Source: Marinihelvus fidelis (lineage in GTDB: Bacteria > Pseudomonadota > Gammaproteobacteria > Xanthomonadales > SZUA-36). Taken from it: a stretch of DNA of 64,000 nt. The DNA lies in contig NZ_VYXP01000002.1 of NCBI RefSeq assembly GCF_008725655.1, forward strand, positions 581,066 through 645,065, written 5' to 3'. A program made the position numbers and the translations under genes. This document shows positions 18,177 to 26,884 of the stretch, piece by piece. Within the stretch, counting starts at the first letter, position 1, and the number at the start of each line of letters is the position of its first letter. The notes under the pieces are model-generated. The model was not told where the DNA came from. It saw only the letters and a program-made list of their open reading frames with translations, and did no database searches.

Positions 18177-18932
18177 ATGAAACGCTCACTGATACTGGTT
18201 TACGGCGTCCTATCCTACGTCATTTTCTTTGCCACCTTCCTTTACGCCGTCGGCTTTGTCGGCAACTACCTGGTGCCGGTCAGCATCGACGGCCCGCCGC
18301 AGGTGCCGCTGACCCAGGCCCTGCTCATCAACCTGGGCCTGCTGACCCTGTTCGCGGTACAGCACAGCCTGATGGCGCGGCCGTTCTTCAAACGCTGGCT
18401 GACGCGCTACGTGCCCCGGGCGGCGGAGCGCAGCACCTTTGTGCTGGCCTCCAGCCTGGCGCTGATCGTGCTGTTCATATTCTGGCAACCGATGGGCGGC
18501 GTGGTATGGCACGTGGAAAACCAGGTCGCGCGCTGCACGCTGCACACGATCTCGATACTGGGCTACGGCATCGTGTTCGTCAGCACCTTCCTGATCAACC
18601 ACTTCGACCTGTTCGGGCTGCGGCAAGTTTGGCTGAACTGGCGCAAGCGCGAGGAAACGCCGCTTGAGTTCGGTACGCCGTGGCTCTACCGCCTGGTGCG
18701 CCACCCGTTGTACCTGGGCTTCATGATCGCGTTCTGGGCCGCGCCGACGATGACCATCGCCCACCTGGTGTTCGCCCTGGGCTGCACGGGCTACATACTG
18801 GGCGCCATCCAGCTGGAAGAACGCGACCTTGCCGACGCGCACCCCGAGTACAGGGATTATCGCCGTCGTGTTCCCATGCTGATCCCGCGCCTGGGCCGGC
18901 GCCACAAAGGTGGGTTGGAACAAACCGCCTGA
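18177..18932 (+). CDS. mddA: Methanethiol S-methyltransferase-like membrane protein
   Basis: 251 residues from the ATG at 18177, which follows GAGGAGGAG. Five to six membrane helices, with a C-terminal isoprenylcysteine-methyltransferase/NnrU-type block (YRLVRHPLYLGFMIAFW, then LEERDLADAHPEYRDYRRRVPML). The N-terminus (LVYGVLSYVIFFATFLYAVGFVGN) and QHSLMARPFFKRWLTR closely follow MddA, which uses SAM to methylate methanethiol to dimethyl sulfide. The assignment rests on remembered family features; other methyltransferases share the C-terminal block. It stands alone, ending in a strong terminator. Confidence 0.78.
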   Translation: MKRSLILVYGVLSYVIFFATFLYAVGFVGNYLVPVSIDGPPQVPLTQALLINLGLLTLFAVQHSLMARPFFKRWLTRYVPRAAERSTFVLASSLALIVLFIFWQPMGGVVWHVENQVARCTLHTISILGYGIVFVSTFLINHFDLFGLRQVWLNWRKREETPLEFGTPWLYRLVRHPLYLGFMIAFWAAPTMTIAHLVFALGCTGYILGAIQLEERDLADAHPEYRDYRRRVPMLIPRLGRRHKGGLEQTA

Positions 18933-18959
18933 CCACGTATGCGGGGGGACAAGGGGAAG

Positions 18960-18991
18960 GGCCCGGCGTGTCATGCGCCGGGCCTGTTTTT
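18960..18991 (+). terminator. Intrinsic terminator after mddA
   Basis: Nine-bp GC-rich stem GGCCCGGCG with CGCCGGGCC, 7-base loop, then TGTTTTT. It isolates mddA from purU. Confidence 0.88.
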
Positions 18992-19077
18992 GTTCCAAAC
19001 CGGATTCATTCCGGGGAAACGAAGGATCGCCTCTTACCCGGTTACGATCAGGCGGATCTTCACTTAAAGTATCGTCT

Positions 19078-19944
19078 ATGACCCAGCCCACCAGTTACCG
19101 CCTGACCGGCACCTGCCCGGACCGCGTCGGCATCGTCGCCCGTATTGCCGGCTTTATTGCCGAGCTGGGCGGATCGATCATCAGCGCCAACCAGTACGAA
19201 GATACCGAGACGGAAATGTTCTACATGCGTTACGTGGTCGGTGCCGAGCCGCTGGGCATGGACGCCGATGCATTTCGTGCGGCTTTTGAGCCGGTGGCGC
19301 GTGAGCTGGACATGACCTGGAGCCTCCGTTCATCGGACTGCCCACAGCGGGTCGTGCTGATGGCCAGCCGACAGGATCACTGCCTGGCGGACCTGCTGCA
19401 CCTGCGGCGCAGCGGCGACCTGGTGTTCGACCCGGTGTGCGTGATTTCGAACCACGACGACCTTCGCGACCTGGCCGAATGGCACGGTGTGCCCTACCAC
19501 CATGTACCGGTGCCGAAAGTCGGCGAAGGCAAACAACAGGCTTTTGAAACCACGTCGGCATTGATCCGCGAGGCCGCGCCGGACACCATCGTGCTGGCCC
19601 GCTACATGCAGATCCTGCCGCCATGGCTGTGCGCAGAGTATCCCAACCGCATCATCAACATTCACCACAGCTTCCTGCCATCGTTCGCCGGCGCAAGGCC
19701 GTATCACCAGGCGTTTCGGCGCGGTGTGAAACTGACCGGCGCGACCTGCCATTACGTGACCGAGGAACTGGATGCCGGGCCGATTATCGACCAGGACGTC
19801 ATCCGTATCCGCCACCACGATTCCATCGATGAACTGGTCAGGCGCGGCAAGGACGTGGAAAAACGGGTGCTGGCACGCGGCTTGCGCTACCACCTGGAGG
19901 ACCGGGTACTGGTCCAGGGCAACAAGACCGTGGTGTTCAGCTAG
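19078..19944 (+). CDS. purU: Formyltetrahydrofolate deformylase
   Basis: 288 residues. An ACT domain (about 5-85, with CPDRVGIVARIAGFIAELGG) is followed by a formyltransferase-fold hydrolase domain (about 90-288) containing NIHHSFLPSF and GATCHYVTEELDAGPIIDQD, which carry the N, H and D of the active site. It hydrolyses 10-formyl-THF to formate and THF, balancing one-carbon pools. Its TAG stop shares the palindrome CTAG with the stop of the convergent uup gene. Confidence 0.95.
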   Translation: MTQPTSYRLTGTCPDRVGIVARIAGFIAELGGSIISANQYEDTETEMFYMRYVVGAEPLGMDADAFRAAFEPVARELDMTWSLRSSDCPQRVVLMASRQDHCLADLLHLRRSGDLVFDPVCVISNHDDLRDLAEWHGVPYHHVPVPKVGEGKQQAFETTSALIREAAPDTIVLARYMQILPPWLCAEYPNRIINIHHSFLPSFAGARPYHQAFRRGVKLTGATCHYVTEELDAGPIIDQDVIRIRHHDSIDELVRRGKDVEKRVLARGLRYHLEDRVLVQGNKTVVFS

Positions 19945-21830
19945 GACTCGAGTTCGCCCCAGCGCTCGAAGGCTTCTTCCAGCCGGGCCTGGACCCGGGC
20001 CAGGCGCTCGGCAACGGGCTTGGTCTGCGCTTCGCCGGCGGCGAAGAAACCCGGTTCCGCCATGCGCGCGGCCAGTTCGGCCTGCTCGGCTTCCAGGGCC
20101 TCGATCTCGGCGGGCAGCGCATCCAGCTCGCGCTTTTCATTGTAGCTCAGGCGGCGTTTGGGCGCCGGCTTCGGGGCCGATTCCGGTACTTTTACGTTAT
20201 CGGCGGGTGTTTTTTCGGTTGGCTCGCCCGAGCCGCCCGCACTGAGTGAGCCACCGGAGCGCACCCAGTCGCTGTAATCGCCCACCCGTTCGTCGACATT
20301 GCCTGCGCCGTCGAGCACCAGCAGGCTGGTCACCACGTTGTCCATGAAGTCGCGGTCATGGCTGACCAGCAGCACCGTGCCGTCGAAGTTCAGCAGGATG
20401 TCTTCGAGCAGCTCCAGCGTTTCCATGTCCAGGTCGTTGGTGGGCTCGTCGAGCACCAGCAGGTTCGCCGGGCGGGTGAACAGGCGGGCCAGCACGGCGC
20501 GGTTCTGCTCGCCGCCCGAAAGCGCCTTGACCGGCTGCCGCGCGCGGTCCGGCGCGAACAGGAAATCACCCAGGTAGGCGATGGCGTGCCGTCGGCGGCC
20601 GTTGATCTCGATGAATTCTGCCCCGGCGCAGACGTTGTCCATCAGGGTCTTTTCCGGGTCCAGTTCGCCGCGGAGCTGGTCGGAGTAGGCAACTTCCAGC
20701 TTTGTTCCCAGCTTGACCGTGCCGCTGTCCGGCTCGAGTTCGCCCAGCAGCATCTTCACCAGCGTCGACTTGCCGGCGCCGTTGGCGCCGACGATCCCGA
20801 TGCGGTCGCCGCGCTGGATGACAGTGGAAAAATCGCGGATCACGCAGCGGCCATCGTAGGCCTTGGAAATGTTCTCCACCTCGGCCACGCGCTTGCCTGA
20901 GCGCCCCGCGCTCTCCAGGCTGAAGTCCGCCTTGCCGGTGCGCTCACGCCGTTCACTGCGCTCGCGGCGCATGGCCTTGAGCGCGCGAACGCGGCCCTCG
21001 TTACGGGTGCGGCGCGCCTTGATGCCCTGCCGGATCCAGGTCTCCTCGGCCGCCAGCTTCTTGTCGAACAGCGCGTTGGCGCGCTCCTCCGCCTCCAGCT
21101 CCTGCTCACGATGGCGCAGGAAACCCTGGTAATCGCCCACCCAGGTGGTCAGGTAGCCACGGTCCAGCTCGGCCATCACGTTGGCCACGTTCTGCAGGAA
21201 GCGCCGGTCATGGGTAATCAACACCAGCGCGCCTTCATAAGCGCGAAGCTGCTGCTCGAGCCACTCGATGGCCGGAATGTCCAGGTGGTTGGTGGGCTCG
21301 TCCATCAGCAGGATGTCCGGCTCGCTGACCAGCGCCTGCGCCAGTGCCACGCGCCGACGCCAGCCACCCGACAGCGTGCTCATCCGCACGTCCCCATCCA
21401 GGCCCAGCTGGCTCAGCGTGGTCTCCACCCGGGTCTGCAGGGTCCAGCCGTCAATCGCCTCCAGCTTTTCCTGCACCCGCGCCAGCGCCGCCATATCGGG
21501 CTCCGCGTCGCCGGACACCATGTGGTGATAGCGGGCCAGCAGTTCGCCGGCCTCGGCCAGGCCCGCGGCGACAATGTCGTAGACGCTGTCATCGGTGGCG
21601 GCCGGCAGCGCCTGCTTCAGCCAGGCGATGCGCGTGCCGGGGCGCACCCAGCGCTCACCACTGTCGACCTGGATCGCACCGGCGACGACATTCAGGAAGG
21701 TGGTCTTGCCGGCGCCGTTGCGGCCCAGCAGGCCCACCTTCTCGCCCTTGCGGATCGTGAAGTCGACGCCGTCCAGCAACGCGAGGTTGCCGTAGTGCAG
21801 TTCCAGGTTTTCGAGTCTGAGCAGGGGCAT
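19941..21830 (-). CDS. uup: ABC-F ATPase Uup
   Basis: 629 residues: two ABC domains (Walker A GRNGAGKT and GANGAGKS; signatures LSGGWRRR and LSGGEQNR), the inter-domain linker, and a C-terminal coiled coil (about 545-629) rich in E, A and R that marks Uup within the ABC-F group. No membrane segments. Uup proteins act on ribosomes and affect transposon excision and branched DNA. Convergent with purU, with no separate terminator visible. Confidence 0.93.
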   Translation of the reverse strand: MPLLRLENLELHYGNLALLDGVDFTIRKGEKVGLLGRNGAGKTTFLNVVAGAIQVDSGERWVRPGTRIAWLKQALPAATDDSVYDIVAAGLAEAGELLARYHHMVSGDAEPDMAALARVQEKLEAIDGWTLQTRVETTLSQLGLDGDVRMSTLSGGWRRRVALAQALVSEPDILLMDEPTNHLDIPAIEWLEQQLRAYEGALVLITHDRRFLQNVANVMAELDRGYLTTWVGDYQGFLRHREQELEAEERANALFDKKLAAEETWIRQGIKARRTRNEGRVRALKAMRRERSERRERTGKADFSLESAGRSGKRVAEVENISKAYDGRCVIRDFSTVIQRGDRIGIVGANGAGKSTLVKMLLGELEPDSGTVKLGTKLEVAYSDQLRGELDPEKTLMDNVCAGAEFIEINGRRRHAIAYLGDFLFAPDRARQPVKALSGGEQNRAVLARLFTRPANLLVLDEPTNDLDMETLELLEDILLNFDGTVLLVSHDRDFMDNVVTSLLVLDGAGNVDERVGDYSDWVRSGGSLSAGGSGEPTEKTPADNVKVPESAPKPAPKRRLSYNEKRELDALPAEIEALEAEQAELAARMAEPGFFAAGEAQTKPVAERLARVQARLEEAFERWGELES

Positions 21831-21897
21831 GGCGGCAGCGATGATAGCTCACCGGCCGCCCCCTGTATGCCCCCGAAACCCCCAAAACGGGGCCGGA

Positions 21898-24168
21898 TCA
21901 GGTGGCCAGCGCGGCCTTCAGGTCGTCCGGGCGCATCGGCAGGTCACGCAGGCGCACCCCCACAGCGGCATGGATCGCGTTGCCGATCGCCGGCGCGACC
22001 GGGATCAGCGGCGGCTCGCCCATGCCGACCGGAAACTCGGTGCTCTCGACGAAGCGGATATCCAGCTCGGGAATGTCGGCCATGCGCAGCGGCGTGTAGC
22101 TGCCCAGGTTGCGGTCAGCCACCTGGCCGGCGTCGAAACGCGTGCCCTCGTGCAGCGCCAGGCTGACGCCCCACAACATGGCGCCCTCGGCCTGCGCCAG
22201 GGCGCCGTCGGGGTGGACCACGGTGCCGCAGTCGATCGTCTGCCACAACTTCTTTACCGTGACCTTGCCGCTGGCGCGGTCGACTTTCACGTGGGCCACG
22301 CAGCCGATCCAGGTGGGCATGTCGCGCTCCTGGCCGAAGGTGCAGGCCACGCCCATGCCCTCGTCTTCGGGCAGGTCACGCCCCCAGCCGGACTGCTCGC
22401 GCACCACCCGCAGCACGTGGGCCAGGCGGTTTGCGCCGCCGATGCTCTTGGGTTCCTCGCCGGCGTTCTTGCCCGCGGCGTCCAGGTGCGCCAGGCGGAA
22501 ATCGATCGGGTCGGCCCCGGCCGCGTGCGCCAGTTCGTCCATGAAGCACTCCACGCCCCAGCCGATCCAGCCGGGGCCCACGGCCCGCAGCCAACCGGGC
22601 AGGAAGGTCTCCTGCGCGAGCGTGTTGTTCATCAACCTGACACGATGGTTGGGAATGGAATACCAGTGGTTGGCGCCGCTGGCCGAAAACGGGTCGACCT
22701 TGCCGGTACCGCCCAGGCCGTCGGGCATGAAACCCGGCGCCATCGCCAGCGTTGGCCAGCCGGCCACGACCGCGCTGTCCACGGCCTCGGCCTTGCCGTC
22801 GGCGCCCACCTGGCCACGGAAGGTCTGCACCGAGGCGGACCGTGCGCAATCGAAACGGCTGTCATCCTCGCGGTTGAACACCACCTTCACCGGCTTGCCG
22901 ATGGCCTTCGATGCCAGTGCGGCCGGCAGCATGGTGTCACCGAACAGGCGCCGGCCGAAGCCGCCACCCAGGTAGTACTGGTGGATGACCAGTTGCGATT
23001 CCTCGACCTGCAGGGCTGTCGCCAGCACCGGCAGGATCAGTGACTGCCACTGGTTGCCGGAGTGAAGATGCCATGTGCCGTCGACCTGCTCGGCCACGGC
23101 ATTACCCGGCTCCAGCGTGAAGTGCAGCGCCGTGTGCGTCCGGTAGGTGGATTCCAGGGCGTCATCGCCCAGCACCCCGGTGTCCCCTTCGCTGACGTAG
23201 AGCACGCCGTCGTCACCGGCGGCCAGTTCGGCACCTTTTGCCAGGATGGCATCTTCATCGACCGTGGCGGTGGGCCCGGGCGTCCAGTCCACGACGATGG
23301 CGTCGGCCGCCTTGTGCGCGGCCCAGTAGCTGTCCGCCAGCGCCACCACCCAGCCCTGCAGGGTCTCGCTGGGGTCCTCCAGCACCTGGAAGCCCTGGTA
23401 ACCGGTTATGGTTTTGGCGGCGCTGTCGTCAACACCGTTCACCGTGCTGCCATAACGGGTGGGGGGAACCAGCGGCCGGGCGTAGACCATTCCGGGCCGC
23501 TCGGCGTCGATGCCATAGCGGGCCGTGCCTCGGCTTTTCTCCGGCACGTCCAGCGCACTGATGGGCTTGCCGATCAGCCGGCGGTCGCTGGCGGCTTTCA
23601 CCGGCAGCGCGGCCAGTTCGTCCGCCGAAAAGGTGCGGTCGACCTGGCCACGGCCGACAATCTCACCGAACGTGACCGACCGGTCGCCTACGTGCACCGC
23701 GCCATCGCGGACCTCACAGTCGGCCGGGTCTGCACCCAGCAGCGCGGCGCCGGCCTCGGCCAGCACCAGGCGCCCGGCCGCACCCGCCTGGGACATGGCC
23801 AGGTAACTGGTACTCACCGACCAGGAGCCACCGGTGACCATGTAGCCCCACTTCGGGTCGGTGTCGACATGGGTCAGGCCCACCTTCGACCAGTCGGCGC
23901 CCAGTTCCTCGGCCACGATGCGGGCCAGGGCGGTGCCCACGTGCTGGCCCATTTCGGCCCGGGCGATATTGACGTTCACATGGCCACTGGCATCGATGTT
24001 GAACCACACCGTCGGCGAAAACGCCTTGTCCTCGATTGCCGCGATCGCGGAGGTCGCCAGGCTCGCGCCGCCGAAGGCCATGACCAGGCCGGCGCCGGTG
24101 CTGCCGGCCAAGAAGCCGCGACGTGTCAGGGTGAACGAACGGTCACCACGTTTTCCCAGGGCGCCCAT
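21898..24168 (-). CDS. Molybdopterin-binding subunit of a xanthine oxidase-family enzyme (IorB-like)
   Basis: 756 residues with a Tat signal (TRRGFLAGS, residues 15-23). The two-part molybdenum-cofactor domain follows the order of isoquinoline 1-oxidoreductase beta subunits, including GGGFGRR (about 345) and the catalytic-glutamate region VGMGEPPLIPVAPAIGNA (about 715). It would hydroxylate an aromatic heterocycle or oxidise an aldehyde with water as oxygen donor; the substrate is unknown. It needs the small iron-sulfur subunit encoded one base upstream. No XdhC-type insertion factor or cytochrome partner is in the window. Last gene of a four-gene minus-strand cluster. Confidence 0.88.
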   Translation of the reverse strand: MGALGKRGDRSFTLTRRGFLAGSTGAGLVMAFGGASLATSAIAAIEDKAFSPTVWFNIDASGHVNVNIARAEMGQHVGTALARIVAEELGADWSKVGLTHVDTDPKWGYMVTGGSWSVSTSYLAMSQAGAAGRLVLAEAGAALLGADPADCEVRDGAVHVGDRSVTFGEIVGRGQVDRTFSADELAALPVKAASDRRLIGKPISALDVPEKSRGTARYGIDAERPGMVYARPLVPPTRYGSTVNGVDDSAAKTITGYQGFQVLEDPSETLQGWVVALADSYWAAHKAADAIVVDWTPGPTATVDEDAILAKGAELAAGDDGVLYVSEGDTGVLGDDALESTYRTHTALHFTLEPGNAVAEQVDGTWHLHSGNQWQSLILPVLATALQVEESQLVIHQYYLGGGFGRRLFGDTMLPAALASKAIGKPVKVVFNREDDSRFDCARSASVQTFRGQVGADGKAEAVDSAVVAGWPTLAMAPGFMPDGLGGTGKVDPFSASGANHWYSIPNHRVRLMNNTLAQETFLPGWLRAVGPGWIGWGVECFMDELAHAAGADPIDFRLAHLDAAGKNAGEEPKSIGGANRLAHVLRVVREQSGWGRDLPEDEGMGVACTFGQERDMPTWIGCVAHVKVDRASGKVTVKKLWQTIDCGTVVHPDGALAQAEGAMLWGVSLALHEGTRFDAGQVADRNLGSYTPLRMADIPELDIRFVESTEFPVGMGEPPLIPVAPAIGNAIHAAVGVRLRDLPMRPDDLKAALAT

Positions 24169-24169
24169 C

Positions 24170-24634
24170 TCAGGACGCCTCCCGGGCGATCTCGGCGCCG
24201 CGCAACACGGCCCGCTTGATGCGCGGGTAGGCCATGCAGCGGCACAGGTTGCCGTTCATGTGTTCGACCACCTGCGCCTCGCTGGGCGAGGGGTTGGTCG
24301 CCAACAACGTGGCGGCCTGCATGATCTGGCCGTTCTGGCAGTAACCGCACTGCGGCACCTGCACTTCCAGCCAGGCCTGTTGCAGCGGGTGGGCGTTGTC
24401 GGCGTCCAGTCCTTCAATGGTGGTGACCTCGCGGCCGGCAACCGCGGAGACCGGGGTCACGCACGAACGCGTCGCCTCGCCGTCAATATGTATCGTGCAG
24501 GCACCGCACTGGGCGATGCCGCAACCGAACCGGGTGCCCTTGAGCCCCTTGTCATCGCGCAGCACCCACAGCAGCGGGGTGTCCGGACTGGCGTCCGTGG
24601 TGGTGGTTTCGCCGTTGAGCCTGAATTCGATCAT
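24170..24634 (-). CDS. [2Fe-2S] subunit of the molybdenum hydroxylase (IorA-like)
   Basis: 154 residues from the ATG at 24634, placed nine bases after GAGG; a GTG two codons upstream is too close to that site. An N-terminal plant-ferredoxin-type cluster (CGIAQCGACTIHIDG with a fourth cysteine in RSC) and a C-terminal four-helix cluster domain (CGYCQNGQ and NLCRCM) are complete. It passes electrons from the molybdenum subunit encoded immediately downstream. No Tat signal of its own, so it is probably exported with the large subunit. Confidence 0.93.
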   Translation of the reverse strand: MIEFRLNGETTTTDASPDTPLLWVLRDDKGLKGTRFGCGIAQCGACTIHIDGEATRSCVTPVSAVAGREVTTIEGLDADNAHPLQQAWLEVQVPQCGYCQNGQIMQAATLLATNPSPSEAQVVEHMNGNLCRCMAYPRIKRAVLRGAEIAREAS

Positions 24635-24692
24635 CGTCACGCACCTCTTCGGGGGAGTTTATTCGTATCGAATACCAGTATAGCGACTGGAT

Positions 24693-25556
24693 TCAGCGCA
24701 GCGTGGCCCAGAGCCCTGCCTGGTCAAACGGCCCGGGGTCGACGACGCCCTGCGCTGCCAGCGCCGTGCTTGCGCGACGCAGACCTGCCACCGGGCACCG
24801 GTAGCCGGTGGACCAGCGCACTTCCGAAAGCCACGCGCGGGCGCTGTCGGGACGGATCCCGTAAGTCTCGGCAACCTGCTGCGCCGCGCCCGCGCGACGG
24901 CGGAAATTGCGTGCATAGCGGGCGACGATGTCCAGCGCCTTCCGGATATCGCCCGTATCCCGCGCCAGGACCTCCCGCCGGGCCGCGACCACGAAGGCCG
25001 GCCAGGGCACTTCACGCACACCCAGCCGGCGGAACTCGCCGCTGTCCACCAGCGGCTGGGTCATGTGCTTCTCCCACAGGAACACGTCGGCCTGTCCGGC
25101 GGCCAGCGCCCGGCGGGCGCCGTCCAGGTCATCGATGACCACGAATGACATGTCGTCGGTGGGCCAACCGCGGGCCGCGGCGTCGACGATGGCGATCAGG
25201 TGCGAGCCCGAGCCATGGCGGCTGATGGCCACCCGCTTACCGCGCATGTCGGCCAGGCGACGGAGCGGGCCATCGGCGGCGACATGAATACCCCAGGTCA
25301 GTGGCGACGAGACGAAGACCTTGACGATCCAGCTGGCGTCATGGCGAAGAATGTCGGCCACGGCGCCCTCGGTCAGCACCACCGCCAGGTCGAGTTCATC
25401 CTCGCGCAGGCGCCGGGTCATCTCGCCGGTGCCGGCGCCGATCTCGGTCCATTCCACGTCCAGGCCGGCCGCGGCAAACGCACCATCCTCCACGGCCAGC
25501 CGCCACGGCAGGTTGAAGTGCTCCGGGACCCCGCCAACCCGAAGCGGGCGGCTCAT
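24693..25556 (-). CDS. Periplasmic-binding-protein-like protein without signal peptide
   Basis: 287 residues from the ATG at 25556, whose ATGA overlaps the stop of the upstream gene. The fold is a type 2 solute-binding protein, starting RVGGVPEHFNLPW and continuing GLDVEWTEIGAGTGEMTRRL, LDLAVVLTEG, RGKRVAISRHGSGSHL and ALAAGQADVFLWE. There is no signal peptide, lipobox, or ABC permease or ATPase nearby. It resembles the cytosolic Ca3427-like branch (recalled, not searched). It may be an intracellular ligand-binding or enzymatic protein acting with the adjacent hydroxylase; ligand unknown. Confidence 0.72.
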   Translation of the reverse strand: MSRPLRVGGVPEHFNLPWRLAVEDGAFAAAGLDVEWTEIGAGTGEMTRRLREDELDLAVVLTEGAVADILRHDASWIVKVFVSSPLTWGIHVAADGPLRRLADMRGKRVAISRHGSGSHLIAIVDAAARGWPTDDMSFVVIDDLDGARRALAAGQADVFLWEKHMTQPLVDSGEFRRLGVREVPWPAFVVAARREVLARDTGDIRKALDIVARYARNFRRRAGAAQQVAETYGIRPDSARAWLSEVRWSTGYRCPVAGLRRASTALAAQGVVDPGPFDQAGLWATLR

Positions 25557-26722
25557 GGTGCCGTCGCCCCGGTTTGCGCTTCGCGCCACTGCGCCAGCGC
25601 GCCCTCCATCGCGAGCACGACCTCGCGGTCATGCTCGGTCAGCGCCTCGACGCTGCCCATTTCGTGCCAGTTCATGACCCGGCGCAAACCGTAGAAGCGG
25701 CTTTCCATGCTCATGGCCAGGCTGTTCAGGTACGGCGCTTCGCGCGACGCCAGGATCAGTTCCGCTTCGGCGACGATGTAACGGGCCAGCACCTGGTTCA
25801 GCGGGTAGATCAGCGACAGGCCATCGGATTGATCATCGCTGCCAGCCAGGATGGGCGTCAGCACACGCCCCGCACCGCCGTCCTCGTTGGGCGCGGGCAC
25901 ACCGGCCAGGTGGGCGATGGTCGGCACGAAATCGGTCTGGTCGGCCCACTCAATGCGATGACCGGCGCGGATACCCGGGCCGTGGAACACCGCCGGGAAC
26001 ATCCAGCTTTCCTCGGGCAGGGTGGGATGCCAGCCCGTGGTGGTCTGGCCATGGTCGGAAGTGACGATAAACAGGGTGTCGTCCCACTGGCCCATGTCCT
26101 GCAGCGCGGCCACCAGGCGGCCGACCTGGCGATCGGCCTCGGCGGCCTTGGCCACGTAGGGCGAGTCCGGGTGCCATATATCGTGCTTCCACGGCGCATC
26201 GTCTGCCGCCTCCAGGGTTTCGCTGCCGCCATTGCCGGTGTTCTGCAGGTGCAGCCGCAGGAAGTCGGGCGCGAAGTCGCGCAGCACTTCGATGGCCCGG
26301 CCCACGGCCACGGCATCAGTACCCACCTGCTGGATCACCACTTCGTAGCCGTCGGTGATCGACTGGTAGGAGCGGGAATTGGCGATGAAGGCCGCGTCTC
26401 CGAATTCATGCTGGAGCATGCGCTGCTTGGCCGACAGGAACAGCGTCCCCGCCATCATCATCGGGTTCGGGTACGACGAGGTATGCACCCGGGCGTACTC
26501 GCCGTGGGTGGGGTGGTACGGGATGATGCCGGTGACCTTGTCGACGACAGACCCCGTACGGGCCAGTTGGTTGAACACCGGCAGCGAAAGCCGTTCGGGT
26601 GCTTTGAAATGCAGGCCGTCGACAATGACGAGCACGGTCCTGGCCGGCGGTTCCGCGGCGTGCGCCACGCCTGCGAACAGGGTGAAAACGACCGCAACGA
26701 GCGCAAGAATCTGGCGATTCAT
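25553..26722 (-). CDS. Exported alkaline phosphatase-superfamily protein
   Basis: 389 residues from the ATG at 26722 (signal peptide MNRQILALVAVVFTLFAGVA, GGAGG upstream). Sulfatase/phosphodiesterase fold: the first metal motif is VLVIVDGLH, the later one TSDHGQT with a downstream HIE-type region (GHRIEWADQTDFVPTIAHLAG). The nucleophile candidate is in the HPTHGEYARVHTSSYPNP stretch; a CxPxR motif is absent, so it is not a sulfatase of the usual type and is more likely a phosphodiesterase, phosphatase or phosphonate hydrolase relative. It overlaps the binding-protein gene by 4 bases and opens the four-gene cluster. Confidence 0.75.
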   Translation of the reverse strand: MNRQILALVAVVFTLFAGVAHAAEPPARTVLVIVDGLHFKAPERLSLPVFNQLARTGSVVDKVTGIIPYHPTHGEYARVHTSSYPNPMMMAGTLFLSAKQRMLQHEFGDAAFIANSRSYQSITDGYEVVIQQVGTDAVAVGRAIEVLRDFAPDFLRLHLQNTGNGGSETLEAADDAPWKHDIWHPDSPYVAKAAEADRQVGRLVAALQDMGQWDDTLFIVTSDHGQTTTGWHPTLPEESWMFPAVFHGPGIRAGHRIEWADQTDFVPTIAHLAGVPAPNEDGGAGRVLTPILAGSDDQSDGLSLIYPLNQVLARYIVAEAELILASREAPYLNSLAMSMESRFYGLRRVMNWHEMGSVEALTEHDREVVLAMEGALAQWREAQTGATAP

Positions 26723-26826
26723 GAGTGTAATGGACCTCCGTTGAATACGAGTGGGAAGCGTCATGTTAAACAATGCCCGACTCGCTGGCATGGAACTTCG
26801 GCGGTGTTAGACTGGTGGTTGGGGAT

Positions 26827-26845
26827 GGTCATTATGACCGGTCAT
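26827..26845. promoter_or_regulatory. Triple GGTCAT half-site array
   Basis: GGTCAT (26827-26832), ATGACC (26834-26839) and GGTCAT (26840-26845) form two overlapping palindromes between the divergent phosphatase-family gene and the large repeat-protein gene. A plausible operator for one or both; the regulator is unknown. Confidence 0.45.
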
Positions 26846-26851
26846 GAATAT

Positions 26852-26870
26852 TCCGGCACCACGTGCCGGA
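26852..26870 (+). other. Perfect 8-bp inverted repeat just before the ribosome-binding site
   Basis: TCCGGCAC and GTGCCGGA flank a 3-base centre and end two bases before the GGGGAAG Shine-Dalgarno of the repeat-protein gene. It could be a DNA operator or an mRNA stem-loop limiting access to the ribosome. Confidence 0.5.
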
Positions 26871-26884
26871 CAGGGGAAGACAGG

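Noticed and set aside
26775..26790. TGGCATG-GAAC-TTCGG as a sigma54 site
   Set aside because: The invariant GC of the -12 element is replaced by CG.
25574..26884. Open frame extending the giant repeat protein upstream by 437 codons
   Set aside because: It is antisense to the phosphatase-family gene. The signal peptide and Shine-Dalgarno at 26885 fix the true start.
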